DNA of 64,000 bases from Flavobacteriales bacterium UBA952. Lineage in GTDB: Bacteria > Bacteroidota > Bacteroidia > Flavobacteriales_D > Crocinitomicaceae. Below the pieces are notes generated by a model. The model was not told the origin of the DNA and ran no database searches. It saw only the letters and a list, made by a program, of their open reading frames with translations. Positions 1 to 8,320 of this stretch are shown one piece after another. The stretch's first letter is position 1. Each line of letters opens with the position of its first letter. The translations under genes and the position numbers were made by a program. The DNA is taken from NCBI GenBank assembly GCA_002293185.1, contig DBCS01000002.1, forward strand, positions 179,708 to 243,707. Reading direction: 5' to 3'.

Positions 1-281
1 AGGTCATAGACTTTGTGGCGGCCGCTGCGGATGCTTTTGGTAAAAGAGACATCAGCATCTTGGATCAGCCTGTAAAATTTTTTGTCGTTGAGTTTGTGGT
101 CTTTGTAAAAAGAACGAACATCTCGATTATCGATGATCCAAATACGTTTGTTGATGGCATCTTTGACCCGGTTTCCCGGCGTCCAGCTACAACCCCGTGT
201 ATTGAAAATACCGAAAGTAAGGATGAGGCCAAGTCCGAAACCTAGTCCGTAATAACGCAGTCTTCTCCAGAATGATTCCAT
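1..281 (-). CDS. Partial small membrane-anchored protein (DUF4258-like), 3' end outside window
   Basis: This minus-strand frame opens at the ATG at 281-279 and stays open for 93 codons to the window edge. The product starts MESFWRRLRYYG and has one hydrophobic, glycine-rich segment (about residues 9-24). A short 'GCSWTPGNRV' stretch follows, then a basic soluble part ('DNRDVRSFYKDHKLN'). The layout resembles small Bacteroidota proteins annotated with DUF4258, but I recognise it only weakly and assign no function. It lies just downstream of the trxA terminator, whose T-tract almost abuts the start codon, so its transcription probably depends on read-through or an unseen signal. The overlapping plus-strand frame at 15-245 looks like a shadow. 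Confidence 0.6.
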   Translation of the reverse strand, partial: MESFWRRLRYYGLGFGLGLILTFGIFNTRGCSWTPGNRVKDAINKRIWIIDNRDVRSFYKDHKLNDKKFYRLIQDADVSFTKSIRSGRHKVYD

Positions 282-283
282 GG

Positions 284-310
284 CATAAAAAAAGGGAGCG
301 AACTCCCTTT
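284..310 (-). terminator. Intrinsic terminator after trxA
   Basis: Read on the minus strand, an 8-bp stem (AAAGGGAG/CTCCCTTT) closes a TTCG loop and runs into a T-tract. It sits 6 bp after the trxA stop codon and directly before the next minus-strand start at 281. The stable tetraloop and T-run make a Rho-independent terminator likely. Confidence 0.75.
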
Positions 311-315
311 CAAAT

Positions 316-633
316 TTACATGAGTGCGTCTAATTTCTCTGCGAGTACTGCTTTTGGAACTGCACCAACTGATTTATCGACTACTTCGCCATTTTTAATA
401 AATAGAATGGTTGGAATCGAGCGCACGCCAAACTGAGCAGATACGCCCATGTTGTGATCGACATTTACTTTACCGATGAGGGCTCTTCCTTCGTACTCTT
501 GATGCATTTCTTCAATAACTGGGCCGATCATGCGACACGGACCACACCACTCTGCCCAAAAATCGATGATCACTGGCTTGTCTGATTTCATTACGAGCTC
601 ATCAAAGTTTTGGTCTGTAATTTCTACTGCCAT
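316..633 (-). CDS. trxA: Thioredoxin
   Basis: This encodes a 105-residue thioredoxin, the cytoplasmic dithiol reductant that keeps protein thiols reduced with electrons from thioredoxin reductase. The active site WCGPC is at residues 29-33, preceded by the typical beta strand 'PVIIDFWAEW'. The cis-proline loop 'RSIPT' and the C-terminal 'VGAVPKAVLAEKLD' helix are in their usual places, and the length is standard. It lies 41 bp downstream of uvrA on the same strand. A TAATTTTG box straddling the uvrA stop suggests it has its own promoter, and a strong terminator follows. Nothing unusual was seen. Confidence 0.97.
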   Translation of the reverse strand: MAVEITDQNFDELVMKSDKPVIIDFWAEWCGPCRMIGPVIEEMHQEYEGRALIGKVNVDHNMGVSAQFGVRSIPTILFIKNGEVVDKSVGAVPKAVLAEKLDALM

Positions 634-669
634 TTTATAATTTTTTTGTCGTTACTAACTTAGGAGCGT

Positions 670-677
670 CAAAATTA
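670..677 (-). promoter_or_regulatory. Putative trxA promoter -7 box inside uvrA stop
   Basis: On the minus strand TAATTTTG matches the Bacteroidota -7 consensus TAnnTTTG. A TTTG lies about 21 bp further upstream as a -33 candidate. The box covers the uvrA stop codon and predicts a trxA leader of roughly 30 nt. Confidence 0.5.
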
Positions 678-3497
678 ACGCTTTTTTAATTCTTGGGCCA
701 AATATTTTGCGGTGTAGGATACTTTTTGCGCTTTTTTCACCATTTGTTGAGGACTGCCTTCAAAAAGTACTTGTCCTCCGCGCTGCCCACCTTCGGGTCC
801 TATATCGATAATGTAATCGGCAGTTTTAATCATGTCGAGGTTATGTTCTATTACTACGACGGTGTTTCCTTCATCTACAAGTCTTTGCAGTACTTTGAGC
901 AGTAATTGAATATCTTCAAAGTGCAGACCGGTCGAGGGCTCATCTAAAATATATATGGTTTTACCGGTGGCGCGTTTGGCAAGTTCAGCAGCTAATTTAA
1001 TACGCTGTGCTTCTCCGCCTGAAAGCGTGGTAGAAGATTGCCCAAGTTGAACATAACCTAACCCTACTTCTTCGAGCGTTAGGAGCATTCGATGAATTTT
1101 TGGTTGATTTTCAAAGAAAATACATCCCTCAGCTATTGTCATTTGCAGGACGTCCGCAATGGTTTTTCCTTTGTAGCGAACTTCAAGCGTTTCGTTGTTG
1201 TAGCGTTTGCCGTTACACTGTTCGCACAAGACATATACATCAGGTAAGAAATTCATTTCAATTAAACGCATTCCACCTCCGTTACAGGTTTCGCATTTGC
1301 CACCCGCCACATTAAAAGAAAACCGCCCTGCCTTGTAGCCTCGGATAAGTGCTTCGGGCATACTTGCAAATAAACTCCTGATTTCGTCAAATACTTTGGT
1401 GTAGGTGACAGGGTTAGAGCGTGGTGTTCGGCCAATTGGACTTTGATCTATTTCAATCACTTTGTCGAGGTATTCTAGTCCTTTGATCTGTTTGAATGGC
1501 AACGGTGTTCGAATAGGGTCGTAGAAATGATTCATTAGAATGGGGAAAAGCGTCTGATTGATCAATGACGACTTTCCACTACCGCTAACCCCCGTTACAA
1601 AGGTGAAAGTTCCGAGTGGAATTTGGATGGACGCATTTTTTAGGTTATGACCCGTAGCGCCTTTTAATTGTAGAAAATTGCCGTTTCCAGGTCTATTTTT
1701 TTTGGGTATTTCGATATTTCTTGTACCATTTAAATACCCCGCAGTAACGGTATCACTGTGCAGCATATCGGCGTATGTACCTGCAAAAACAATCTGGCCA
1801 CCATGGCGTCCTGCACCCGGGCCAATATCCACAATGAAATCGGCAGCCTCCATCATTTCTTTGTCGTGCTCAACGACTAAAACAGTATTGCCAATGTCTC
1901 GTAATTTCGTGAGTGAACGAATAAGCTTGGTGTTGTCTCGTTGGTGAAGGCCAATAGACGGTTCATCTAAAATATAAAGAACGTTTAATAGTTCTGTTCC
2001 AATTTGTGTTGCTAGTCTTATGCGTTGAGCTTCGCCACCTGAGAGCGTTTTTGCACTGCGGTGCATGGTGAGGTAGTCCAGGCCAACTTCTAGGATGAAA
2101 CCCAAACGCGCATTGATTTCTTTGATTATTTCTTTACCAATAAATAGGGCTTGCGCATCGAGCATTTCAGGTAATTTGGCACACCATTCTTGAAGGGCTT
2201 GCAAATCCATGATGGCAAGCTCACCAATGTGCTGTTCGCCAATTTTAAAATGCAGCGCTTCATTTTTGAGACGAAAGCCTTGGCAGTCTGGGCAAGCTTT
2301 TTTATGCATAAAACCTTGGGCCCAGCGTTCAATTGCGGTAGATGAATCTTCGGCGTGCCGGCCCATAAAATGAAGCAGTCCTTCAAAGCGTTCTTGGGCA
2401 TCTAAAGGCCCCAGTTCCATGTCTTCATTGCCGTAAAGCAACAACTCTACAAGTTCTTGGTCGATGTCTGCGATTGGCGTGTGCAATGAGCATTGATTGG
2501 CTTGTAAAATTTTTTCAATTTTGTCAAAAATCCATGATTTTTTGTAGGGGCCAAGTGGTGCAAGTCCACCTTTTCGGATGGAAAGCTTAGGATCTGGGAT
2601 GATTTTATCTTTATCCATTTCACTGACTTCGCCAAGGCCTTTACAGGTGGTACACGCACCATAGGGAGAGTTGAATGAAAAAAGATTAGGTTCAGGCTCT
2701 GGGTAGGAGATGCCACTCGTAGGACACATCAATGACCTGCTAAAATGCCGCGTATTTCCGTTTTCTAGATCTAGCACCATGAGGGTGCCCTCGCCGAGCT
2801 TCATGCAAGTTTGTATGGTTTCCAAGCAGCGTTTTTGGTCAACCTCGCCTGCTATAAAACGATCGACAACGATTTCAATGTCGTGGGTTTTATAGCGATC
2901 TAATTTGATACTTTTGCTTAACTCGAGCAATTGGCCATCAACCCGAACACGAATATAGCCCATGCGCTGAACTTGCTCAAAAAGTTCGCGGTAGTGTCCT
3001 TTTCGGCCTTTAACCTTGGGGGCAAGTAGGGCTACTTTTTTACCTTTGAAAGTATCTTGAACAAGGTGAGTAATCTCGTTATCGGCATATTGAACCATTT
3101 TTTCTCCGGTTTGAAAGGAGTAGGCAGTAGCGGTTCTTGCAAACAAAAGGCGAAAAAAGTCGTATAATTCTGTGATGGTTCCTACGGTTGATCTTGGCGA
3201 GCGTCCAACTGTTTTTTGCTCTATGGCAATAACCGGGCTGAGGCCATCGATTTTGTCGACGTCGGGCCGTTCTAGACTGCCAATAAATTGCCGTACATAG
3301 GCTGAAAAGGTATCTAAATAGCGGCGTTGCCCCTCGGCAAAGATGGTATCGAAAGCCAATGAAGATTTACCACTACCACTGAGACCTGTAAAAACAACGA
3401 GCTTTTGACGAGGGATATCGAGATGTAGGTCTTTGAGGTTGTGTTCTCGTGCGCCTTGAATTCGAATGAAATCGTTGGGGTTAGAATACTTCGACAT
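675..3497 (-). CDS. uvrA: Excinuclease ABC subunit A (UvrA)
   Basis: UvrA is the damage-recognition ATPase of nucleotide excision repair and loads UvrB at lesions. The 940-residue protein carries two ABC modules. Walker A motifs are at about residues 38-45 (GLSGSGKS) and about 633 (GVSGSGKS), and LSGGEAQRI signatures are at about 484 and 822. The C-terminal zinc module is complete (CETC...CEQC). The insertion-domain zinc site reads CPTSG...CTTC, so the second position of the first CxxC pair is serine rather than cysteine. I believe this variant occurs in related bacteria, but could not check. The gene is followed by trxA. No uvrB or uvrC is nearby, as is usual for this gene. Confidence 0.97.
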   Translation of the reverse strand: MSKYSNPNDFIRIQGAREHNLKDLHLDIPRQKLVVFTGLSGSGKSSLAFDTIFAEGQRRYLDTFSAYVRQFIGSLERPDVDKIDGLSPVIAIEQKTVGRSPRSTVGTITELYDFFRLLFARTATAYSFQTGEKMVQYADNEITHLVQDTFKGKKVALLAPKVKGRKGHYRELFEQVQRMGYIRVRVDGQLLELSKSIKLDRYKTHDIEIVVDRFIAGEVDQKRCLETIQTCMKLGEGTLMVLDLENGNTRHFSRSLMCPTSGISYPEPEPNLFSFNSPYGACTTCKGLGEVSEMDKDKIIPDPKLSIRKGGLAPLGPYKKSWIFDKIEKILQANQCSLHTPIADIDQELVELLLYGNEDMELGPLDAQERFEGLLHFMGRHAEDSSTAIERWAQGFMHKKACPDCQGFRLKNEALHFKIGEQHIGELAIMDLQALQEWCAKLPEMLDAQALFIGKEIIKEINARLGFILEVGLDYLTMHRSAKTLSGGEAQRIRLATQIGTELLNVLYILDEPSIGLHQRDNTKLIRSLTKLRDIGNTVLVVEHDKEMMEAADFIVDIGPGAGRHGGQIVFAGTYADMLHSDTVTAGYLNGTRNIEIPKKNRPGNGNFLQLKGATGHNLKNASIQIPLGTFTFVTGVSGSGKSSLINQTLFPILMNHFYDPIRTPLPFKQIKGLEYLDKVIEIDQSPIGRTPRSNPVTYTKVFDEIRSLFASMPEALIRGYKAGRFSFNVAGGKCETCNGGGMRLIEMNFLPDVYVLCEQCNGKRYNNETLEVRYKGKTIADVLQMTIAEGCIFFENQPKIHRMLLTLEEVGLGYVQLGQSSTTLSGGEAQRIKLAAELAKRATGKTIYILDEPSTGLHFEDIQLLLKVLQRLVDEGNTVVVIEHNLDMIKTADYIIDIGPEGGQRGGQVLFEGSPQQMVKKAQKVSYTAKYLAQELKKR

Positions 3498-3586
3498 TGT
3501 TCTTTTTAATGAGGGTCAAAATGCGCCGGCGTCAACAAGCATTAGAATTGCCGATTTAGCGACATTTTAGGATTGCAAAATTACAT

Positions 3587-3594
3587 TAAATTTG
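3587..3594 (+). promoter_or_regulatory. Putative dacB promoter -7 box
   Basis: TAAATTTG matches the Bacteroidota -7 consensus. It places transcription start near 3601, upstream of the ATG at 3612. It therefore argues against the upstream TTG at 3573 as the dacB start. Confidence 0.45.
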
Positions 3595-3611
3595 TCTATA
3601 TGCCTTTCCTT

Positions 3612-5063
3612 ATGCACCGCCTTCTATTGCTCTTTCTTCCTTTTTGGCTTTCTGCACAAGTATCCCAACAATCTTCAGTACAAGCGAGCTTATTGAAGCT
3701 TGTCAATGACCCCCAACTCAAAGGAACCAAATGGAGTGTTTGTGCCGTGGATCTGCAAACCGGAGACACGATCGCCGCTTACAAGGCAACTCAGCAACTA
3801 CCTGGCGCCTCCATTACTAAATTGGTGAGTTCGTCAGCAGCTCTTGCTGTTCTTGGGACTGAGCATCGTGCAAATACGCTGCTCAATGTGGAAGGTGTAG
3901 TCCAATCAAACGGAGTATTAACAGGTCATGTGAGAATTGTTGGTTTTGGCGATGTCTCATTAGGCTCTAAGTATTTTAATGCATCTGGGACCGAGCTTCA
4001 ATTTTTACATGAATGGGCCCAATTATTAAAGCAAAATGGGGTTAAAGTTATTACCGGTGATATCATTGCAGATGCCACGGGCTTTGGGGTCAATCAATGC
4101 CCTTTAGGTTGGGAGCAGGTAGATATGGGTAATTATTATGGTTGCGGTGCTTTTGGACTCAATTTTTATGATAATACATTGAAACTTTCTTTTCAAACAG
4201 GCGCCGTCGGCACAGCTGTTCGCTTGAAACAAATTTCCCCGTACGATTCCAAATATAAGCTTGGCATAGAGGCCAAAGCCGCTGATATCTCTACTGATAA
4301 AAGTTATATTTACGGTCAGCCTTATCAGGACCTCAGGACCATCAAAGGGCGCTTGCCTGCCAATCGAGATAATTTTGTAGTGAAAGCGAGTATGCCCGAT
4401 CCAGAACGCCTTCTTGCCGAACAATTTTGTCAGGTACTCAAGGCAGAGGGCATACAAGTTCAAGGTGCTGCTGTTTCTGCTAGAACAAGGCCTAACAATA
4501 CAGATACCCTGAAATTGGCGTATAAGCCACTCTTTGTTCAGCAAGGAAAGACGCTTAGTGAAATTATTTATTGGACCAATCAGCAGAGCGTTAATTTATT
4601 TGCTGAAGGAAATTTATTGCAATTGGGTTTGCACCGTTTTGGAACAGGGACTTATGAAAATAGTTTAATTGTCTTGGACAGTATTTTGCTTTCATGGCAA
4701 ATAGGCCCTTGCCGTATTGTAGATGGGAGTGGTCTATCAAAGAACAATCGAATGAGTGCTTCTCAATTTGTACAGCTACTGAGCAAACAAGTAGCTGCAC
4801 CTTATTTTGCTGCTTTCTACCGAAGTATTCCTATGTTTGGGGTTTCAGGCACGGTAAGTTATCTTTGTAACGGACAAGAAGGACAGGGCAAAATTCATGC
4901 AAAAAGCGGGAGTCTAGATAGCGTGAAGTCTTTTGCTGGCTATGTCGATTCAAAAAGCGGGCATCAAATTGCTTTTGCAATAATTGCCAATGATTTTCCA
5001 ATTGGGGGGTATCAATTGGCAAAAAAAATGGAACCATTTTTCAATAGTTTGGCTACATATTGA
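3612..5063 (+). CDS. dacB: D-alanyl-D-alanine carboxypeptidase/endopeptidase, PBP4 family (S13)
   Basis: This penicillin-binding protein trims peptidoglycan by removing the terminal D-Ala or cutting cross-links in the periplasm. From the ATG at 3612 it is 483 residues, starting with a signal peptide (MHRLLLLFLPFWLSAQ, cleavage after Q16). The catalytic SITK is at residues 67-70; the SxN-type motif lies in 'DGSGLSKNNRMS' and the KTG-type motif is KSG in 'HAKSGSLDSVKSFAGY'. The frame is open back to a TTG at 3573 and an ATG at 3600, but a promoter-like box at 3587-3594 favours 3612 (or 3600). The 3' end overlaps the convergent ddl gene by 11 bp, pairing the enzyme that makes D-Ala-D-Ala with one that cleaves it. 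Confidence 0.93.
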   Translation: MHRLLLLFLPFWLSAQVSQQSSVQASLLKLVNDPQLKGTKWSVCAVDLQTGDTIAAYKATQQLPGASITKLVSSSAALAVLGTEHRANTLLNVEGVVQSNGVLTGHVRIVGFGDVSLGSKYFNASGTELQFLHEWAQLLKQNGVKVITGDIIADATGFGVNQCPLGWEQVDMGNYYGCGAFGLNFYDNTLKLSFQTGAVGTAVRLKQISPYDSKYKLGIEAKAADISTDKSYIYGQPYQDLRTIKGRLPANRDNFVVKASMPDPERLLAEQFCQVLKAEGIQVQGAAVSARTRPNNTDTLKLAYKPLFVQQGKTLSEIIYWTNQQSVNLFAEGNLLQLGLHRFGTGTYENSLIVLDSILLSWQIGPCRIVDGSGLSKNNRMSASQFVQLLSKQVAAPYFAAFYRSIPMFGVSGTVSYLCNGQEGQGKIHAKSGSLDSVKSFAGYVDSKSGHQIAFAIIANDFPIGGYQLAKKMEPFFNSLATY

Positions 5064-5970
5064 GCTCAACCTTAATGATTTCCTTCCAAAAATCTTGGAT
5101 ACGCATACCAGCAACACCAAGCATTTGCGGAACAATACTTGCCGGAGAAAACCCAGGCGTTGTATTGACCTCGATAACGAACGGTTTGTTTTGAACGAGC
5201 ATAAAATCAATTCTAGCGATGGCTCGTAATCCGAGAAGTTCATATATTTTTTTGGCCTGATCTTGCACATCTTCAGCAATTTGCTGGGCTACCCGGGCCG
5301 GGGTAATTTCTTTTGATTTGCCATCATATTTGGCAGCATAGTCAAAAAATTCGGTTTCGGAAACAATTTCGGTAAGGGGTAGGGCAACAAGTCCACTTGT
5401 ACTTCTAAAAACACCACAAGTGACCTCAATACCATCCAAAAATGATTCTACCACTACAGTTCGGCCTTCTTTAAAGGCGCTTTCAAAAGCGATTTGAACG
5501 CCATCTACTGACTTAACTTTAGAAATCCCAAAGCTAGATCCGGAATCTGATGGCTTTACAAAAAGAGGAAGCCCAAGCTCCTTTGTCAAGGAGGCTGCAT
5601 CAATTTGATCTCCAAAATGAAATAATTTTGATTGGGCAACTTCAAAACCAAAGCCTTTCAGAAACTGGTTGCAATACCATTTATCAAAAGAGAGGGCACT
5701 TGCCAAAACGCCCGAATTGATGTAAGGTATTTGAAGCATGTCCAAATAGGCTTGAATGCGGCCATTTTCGCCGGGATCTCCATGGGTATAGATAATGGCA
5801 GCAGCAATATTTTCTTCTAATTGAAGGCGATCTTGCCAGTTTTCTCGTGAAATTTCAATCAGAATGCAAGTTAAGTGGTCAGGGAAATTTTTTTGAATAG
5901 TTTGTGCACTCTTTACAGAGATATGGTATTCGGAGGAGAATCCTCCGCAAATGAGTCCGATGCGCTTCAT
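5053..5970 (-). CDS. ddl: D-alanine--D-alanine ligase
   Basis: Ddl joins two D-alanines using ATP, giving the dipeptide used by MurF in peptidoglycan precursor synthesis in the cytoplasm. The 305-residue protein has the N-terminal 'GLICGGFSSEYHISVKSA' substrate motif; the usual glutamate-histidine pair reads E-Y here. The ATP-grasp core includes 'PLFVKPSDSGSSFGISKV', the 'RIDFML' strand and the closing 'EVNTTPGFSPASIVPQ' motif with metal-binding E and N. Length is typical. It is divergent from the acyltransferase gene (46-bp gap) and convergent with dacB. A TAATTTCG box (5993-5986, minus) upstream could be its promoter. Confidence 0.95.
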   Translation of the reverse strand: MKRIGLICGGFSSEYHISVKSAQTIQKNFPDHLTCILIEISRENWQDRLQLEENIAAAIIYTHGDPGENGRIQAYLDMLQIPYINSGVLASALSFDKWYCNQFLKGFGFEVAQSKLFHFGDQIDAASLTKELGLPLFVKPSDSGSSFGISKVKSVDGVQIAFESAFKEGRTVVVESFLDGIEVTCGVFRSTSGLVALPLTEIVSETEFFDYAAKYDGKSKEITPARVAQQIAEDVQDQAKKIYELLGLRAIARIDFMLVQNKPFVIEVNTTPGFSPASIVPQMLGVAGMRIQDFWKEIIKVELNM

Positions 5971-5985
5971 GCGTTTATTTTAAGA

Positions 5986-6012
5986 CGAAATTATCTAAAA
6001 TTGGTAATTTCG
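5986..6012. promoter_or_regulatory. Possible divergent promoter pair between ddl and acyltransferase
   Basis: The 46-bp divergent gap contains TAATTTCG on the minus strand (5993-5986, toward ddl) and TAATTTCG on the plus strand (6005-6012, toward the acyltransferase). Each is one base off the TAnnTTTG consensus and close to its start codon, implying very short leaders. This rests on similarity only. Confidence 0.3.
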
Positions 6013-6016
6013 CACC

Positions 6017-7333
6017 ATGAGGCCCTTGTATTTTATTTTTTGGTTCGCCCTAGGTTTTAGTTTTCGCTTGTTTTTTCGACGTGTAAAACAAGTGCGCCCG
6101 AGCAACAAACGCTTTGGCAGAACCATTTTTGTAAGTAATCATCCTTCGGCATTTCTAGACCCACTGGTGATTTCTCGTTTGCGAAAGCCGGTTGTTTTCT
6201 TTATGACGCGCTCAGATGTATTCAATCGCTTTACTCGGCCTATTTTTTGGTTGGCCCATATGTTGCCGATCTATCGCCAACAAGATGGCGGAAATTCACA
6301 AGAAAAAAATAAAGCGGTTTTCAAAAAAGCAACCCAAGCATTGGCACGCAACCGTAATTTGCTGCTTTTTGGCGAAGGCATTACAGACGACGTATTCGAA
6401 CGTAGGCTCAAGCCTATCAAGAAAGGTGCTATTCGCATTGGCTTTACTGCCTTGGAAGACCTCGATTGGAGCGTTCAGATAGAAGTACAAGGCTTGGGCA
6501 TCAATTACACAGACCCGGGCGTACTGCGCAGCGCCGTCCTCATTTCGGCAGCTGAGCCAATTGTGCTCAATAACTACAAAGAGGCTTACCTAGAAAATCC
6601 AAGTAAGGTAATTTCCGAACTCAATCGGGAGTTAGAAATCCGCATGCAAGGTCAAATTACGCATTTGAATGCTGACCACCATGTATTGTTACACGAACAA
6701 ATCATGATGCTCAATCGCAAAGGTATGCACGTCTCTTGCTATGATCCGAATATTTCTCTTGAAGATCGTTGGGATTATTCGCGTCAGCTTGCCGCGCAAA
6801 TGAATGGACTCAATGAATCGGCAAATCAACAACTCATCAACTTTTCAAACGATACGCTAAGCCCATATTTGAAGCAGTTGGCGCAAATCGGATTGTCAGA
6901 AGCCGAACTCTATTGGTTTGCCTTAGAACGGAATTGGAAAGTCCGCACAATTATGCTTGCATTGATTCAATTGCCATTCTTTTTATTTGGACTTATTCAC
7001 GTGGCCATTCCGCACATCTTAATAAAGCGTTTTGTCGAAAGTAAGTTTGAGCGCAAAGTATTTTGGTCCTCGACAAAATTGGGGATGCTTTTAGTATTGT
7101 TGCCAATTTGGAATATTTTGGTTTTTGTGGCTTTATCTTCTTTGATACACGAAAAATGGTATTTCTGGCTTATTTATTTTGTTTCATTGAATTTTGTGGC
7201 TTTGGCTTATTATTTATTTATCAAAAACACTACTCTTTTAAGTAAATCGTTACGATATAACGCACAAAGTCTGCAAACAATTGTTGCAGAACGCAAAAGG
7301 GTGCTTGAACAATTAGAAAAACTTCAATTCTAA
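6017..7333 (+). CDS. PlsC-like 1-acylglycerol-3-phosphate acyltransferase family membrane protein
   Basis: The N-terminal half matches the lysophospholipid acyltransferase fold: '[12 protein letters not shown]' (an H-x5-D spacing seen in the glycerol-acyltransferase-like branch rather than the classic H-x4-D), 'FMTRSDVF', '[10 protein letters not shown]' and the glycine-rich 'LFGEGITDD' block. The C-terminal part (about residues 310-410) has several hydrophobic segments ('[20 protein letters not shown]', '[21 protein letters not shown]', '[16 protein letters not shown]'), so the protein is an integral membrane enzyme. The likely role is acylation of a lysophospholipid or another amphiphile; the exact substrate cannot be read. 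It shares a TAATG overlap with lipA, suggesting translational coupling. Length is 438 residues. Confidence 0.82.
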   Translation: MRPLYFIFWFALGFSFRLFFRRVKQVRPSNKRFGRTIFVSNHPSAFLDPLVISRLRKPVVFFMTRSDVFNRFTRPIFWLAHMLPIYRQQDGGNSQEKNKAVFKKATQALARNRNLLLFGEGITDDVFERRLKPIKKGAIRIGFTALEDLDWSVQIEVQGLGINYTDPGVLRSAVLISAAEPIVLNNYKEAYLENPSKVISELNRELEIRMQGQITHLNADHHVLLHEQIMMLNRKGMHVSCYDPNISLEDRWDYSRQLAAQMNGLNESANQQLINFSNDTLSPYLKQLAQIGLSEAELYWFALERNWKVRTIMLALIQLPFFLFGLIHVAIPHILIKRFVESKFERKVFWSSTKLGMLLVLLPIWNILVFVALSSLIHEKWYFWLIYFVSLNFVALAYYLFIKNTTLLSKSLRYNAQSLQTIVAERKRVLEQLEKLQF

Positions 7334-8193
7334 TGGAAGATACAATTCGAATTAAAAAACCAAAATGGCTTCGCGTCAAATTACCTACAGGCGAAAATTA
7401 CCGCAAGGTGAGGGGGCTCGTTGATGAGCACAAACTCCATACAATTTGTGAAAGTGGAAGCTGTCCAAATATGGGGGAGTGCTGGGGTGAAGGTACGGCA
7501 ACATTTATGATTCTAGGTAATGTTTGTACGCGTTCTTGTGGATTCTGCGGCGTGCAAACCGGAAAGCCTGAGCCGGTTGATATTTTTGAACCTGGCAAGG
7601 TCGCGAATTCGGTTAAAATTATGGGGGTCAAGCACGCAGTCATTACTTCTGTTGATCGGGACGATCTCAAAGACGGCGGTGCTGACATCTGGGCGCAAAC
7701 CGTAAGAGCTATCAGGCAGCAATCTCCGGGTACCACATTAGAAACCCTCATACCTGATTTTGCGGGTAATTGGTCAAATCTTCAAGTGCTTATTGATATT
7801 GCACCTGAAATTGTTTCACACAACCTAGAAACGGTGAGAAGACTCACCAAGCAAGTCCGAATTCAGGCGAAATATGACCGTAGTTTAGAGGTATTGTTCC
7901 GACTGAAAAAAGGAGGAATGCGCACCAAATCAGGCGTGATGCTCGGCTTGGGAGAGACAGAACAGGAGGTGTTGGAAACAATGCAAGACCTTAGAGCGGT
8001 CCATGTAGATATTCTGACGCTTGGGCAATATTTGCAACCCACACCCAAACATTTGCCAGTTGTCGAATTCATTGAGCCAGAAAAATTTGCTTTTTACGAA
8101 CAAAAAGGCCTTGAGATGGGTTTTAGATTTGTGGAAAGTGGTCCGCTGGTTCGTTCCTCCTACCACGCCGAAAAACATCTATTCGATTTATAA
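7333..8193 (+). CDS. lipA: Lipoyl synthase
   Basis: LipA inserts two sulfurs into the octanoyl chain bound to lipoyl domains of 2-oxoacid dehydrogenases and the glycine cleavage H protein. The 286-residue protein shows both iron-sulfur sites. The auxiliary cluster uses C39, C44 and C50 (CESGSC...GEC), and the radical SAM cluster uses C65, C69 and C72 (CTRSCGFC). The C-terminal RSSYHAE supplies the serine ligand of the auxiliary cluster. The start codon overlaps the stop of the acyltransferase gene (TAATG), so the two are probably one transcript. No lipB is nearby. Confidence 0.97.
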   Translation: MEDTIRIKKPKWLRVKLPTGENYRKVRGLVDEHKLHTICESGSCPNMGECWGEGTATFMILGNVCTRSCGFCGVQTGKPEPVDIFEPGKVANSVKIMGVKHAVITSVDRDDLKDGGADIWAQTVRAIRQQSPGTTLETLIPDFAGNWSNLQVLIDIAPEIVSHNLETVRRLTKQVRIQAKYDRSLEVLFRLKKGGMRTKSGVMLGLGETEQEVLETMQDLRAVHVDILTLGQYLQPTPKHLPVVEFIEPEKFAFYEQKGLEMGFRFVESGPLVRSSYHAEKHLFDL

Positions 8194-8320
8194 AATATCT
8201 GAAAGCTTGCCCAACAAAATTTAATGACAAAAATTGTGTAAATGCTAAGCTTCTTCGTCTATTATTAACAGAATATTTCTTAATTTGGCACATTGTTTAT
8301 GCACTATTAATATTTGCAGT

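Noticed and set aside
15..245. A 76-codon plus-strand frame at the left edge
   Set aside because: The minus strand carries a better frame with a membrane segment and continues past the edge; the plus frame has no recognisable feature.
4104..4544. A 146-codon minus-strand frame inside dacB
   Set aside because: It lies fully within a well-supported gene and its translation matches nothing I recognise.
8194..8320. Terminator or riboswitch between lipA and the BNR protein gene
   Set aside because: Only scattered short complementarities (GAAAGCTT...AAGCTTC with a long loop) are present; no convincing structure or known riboswitch core.
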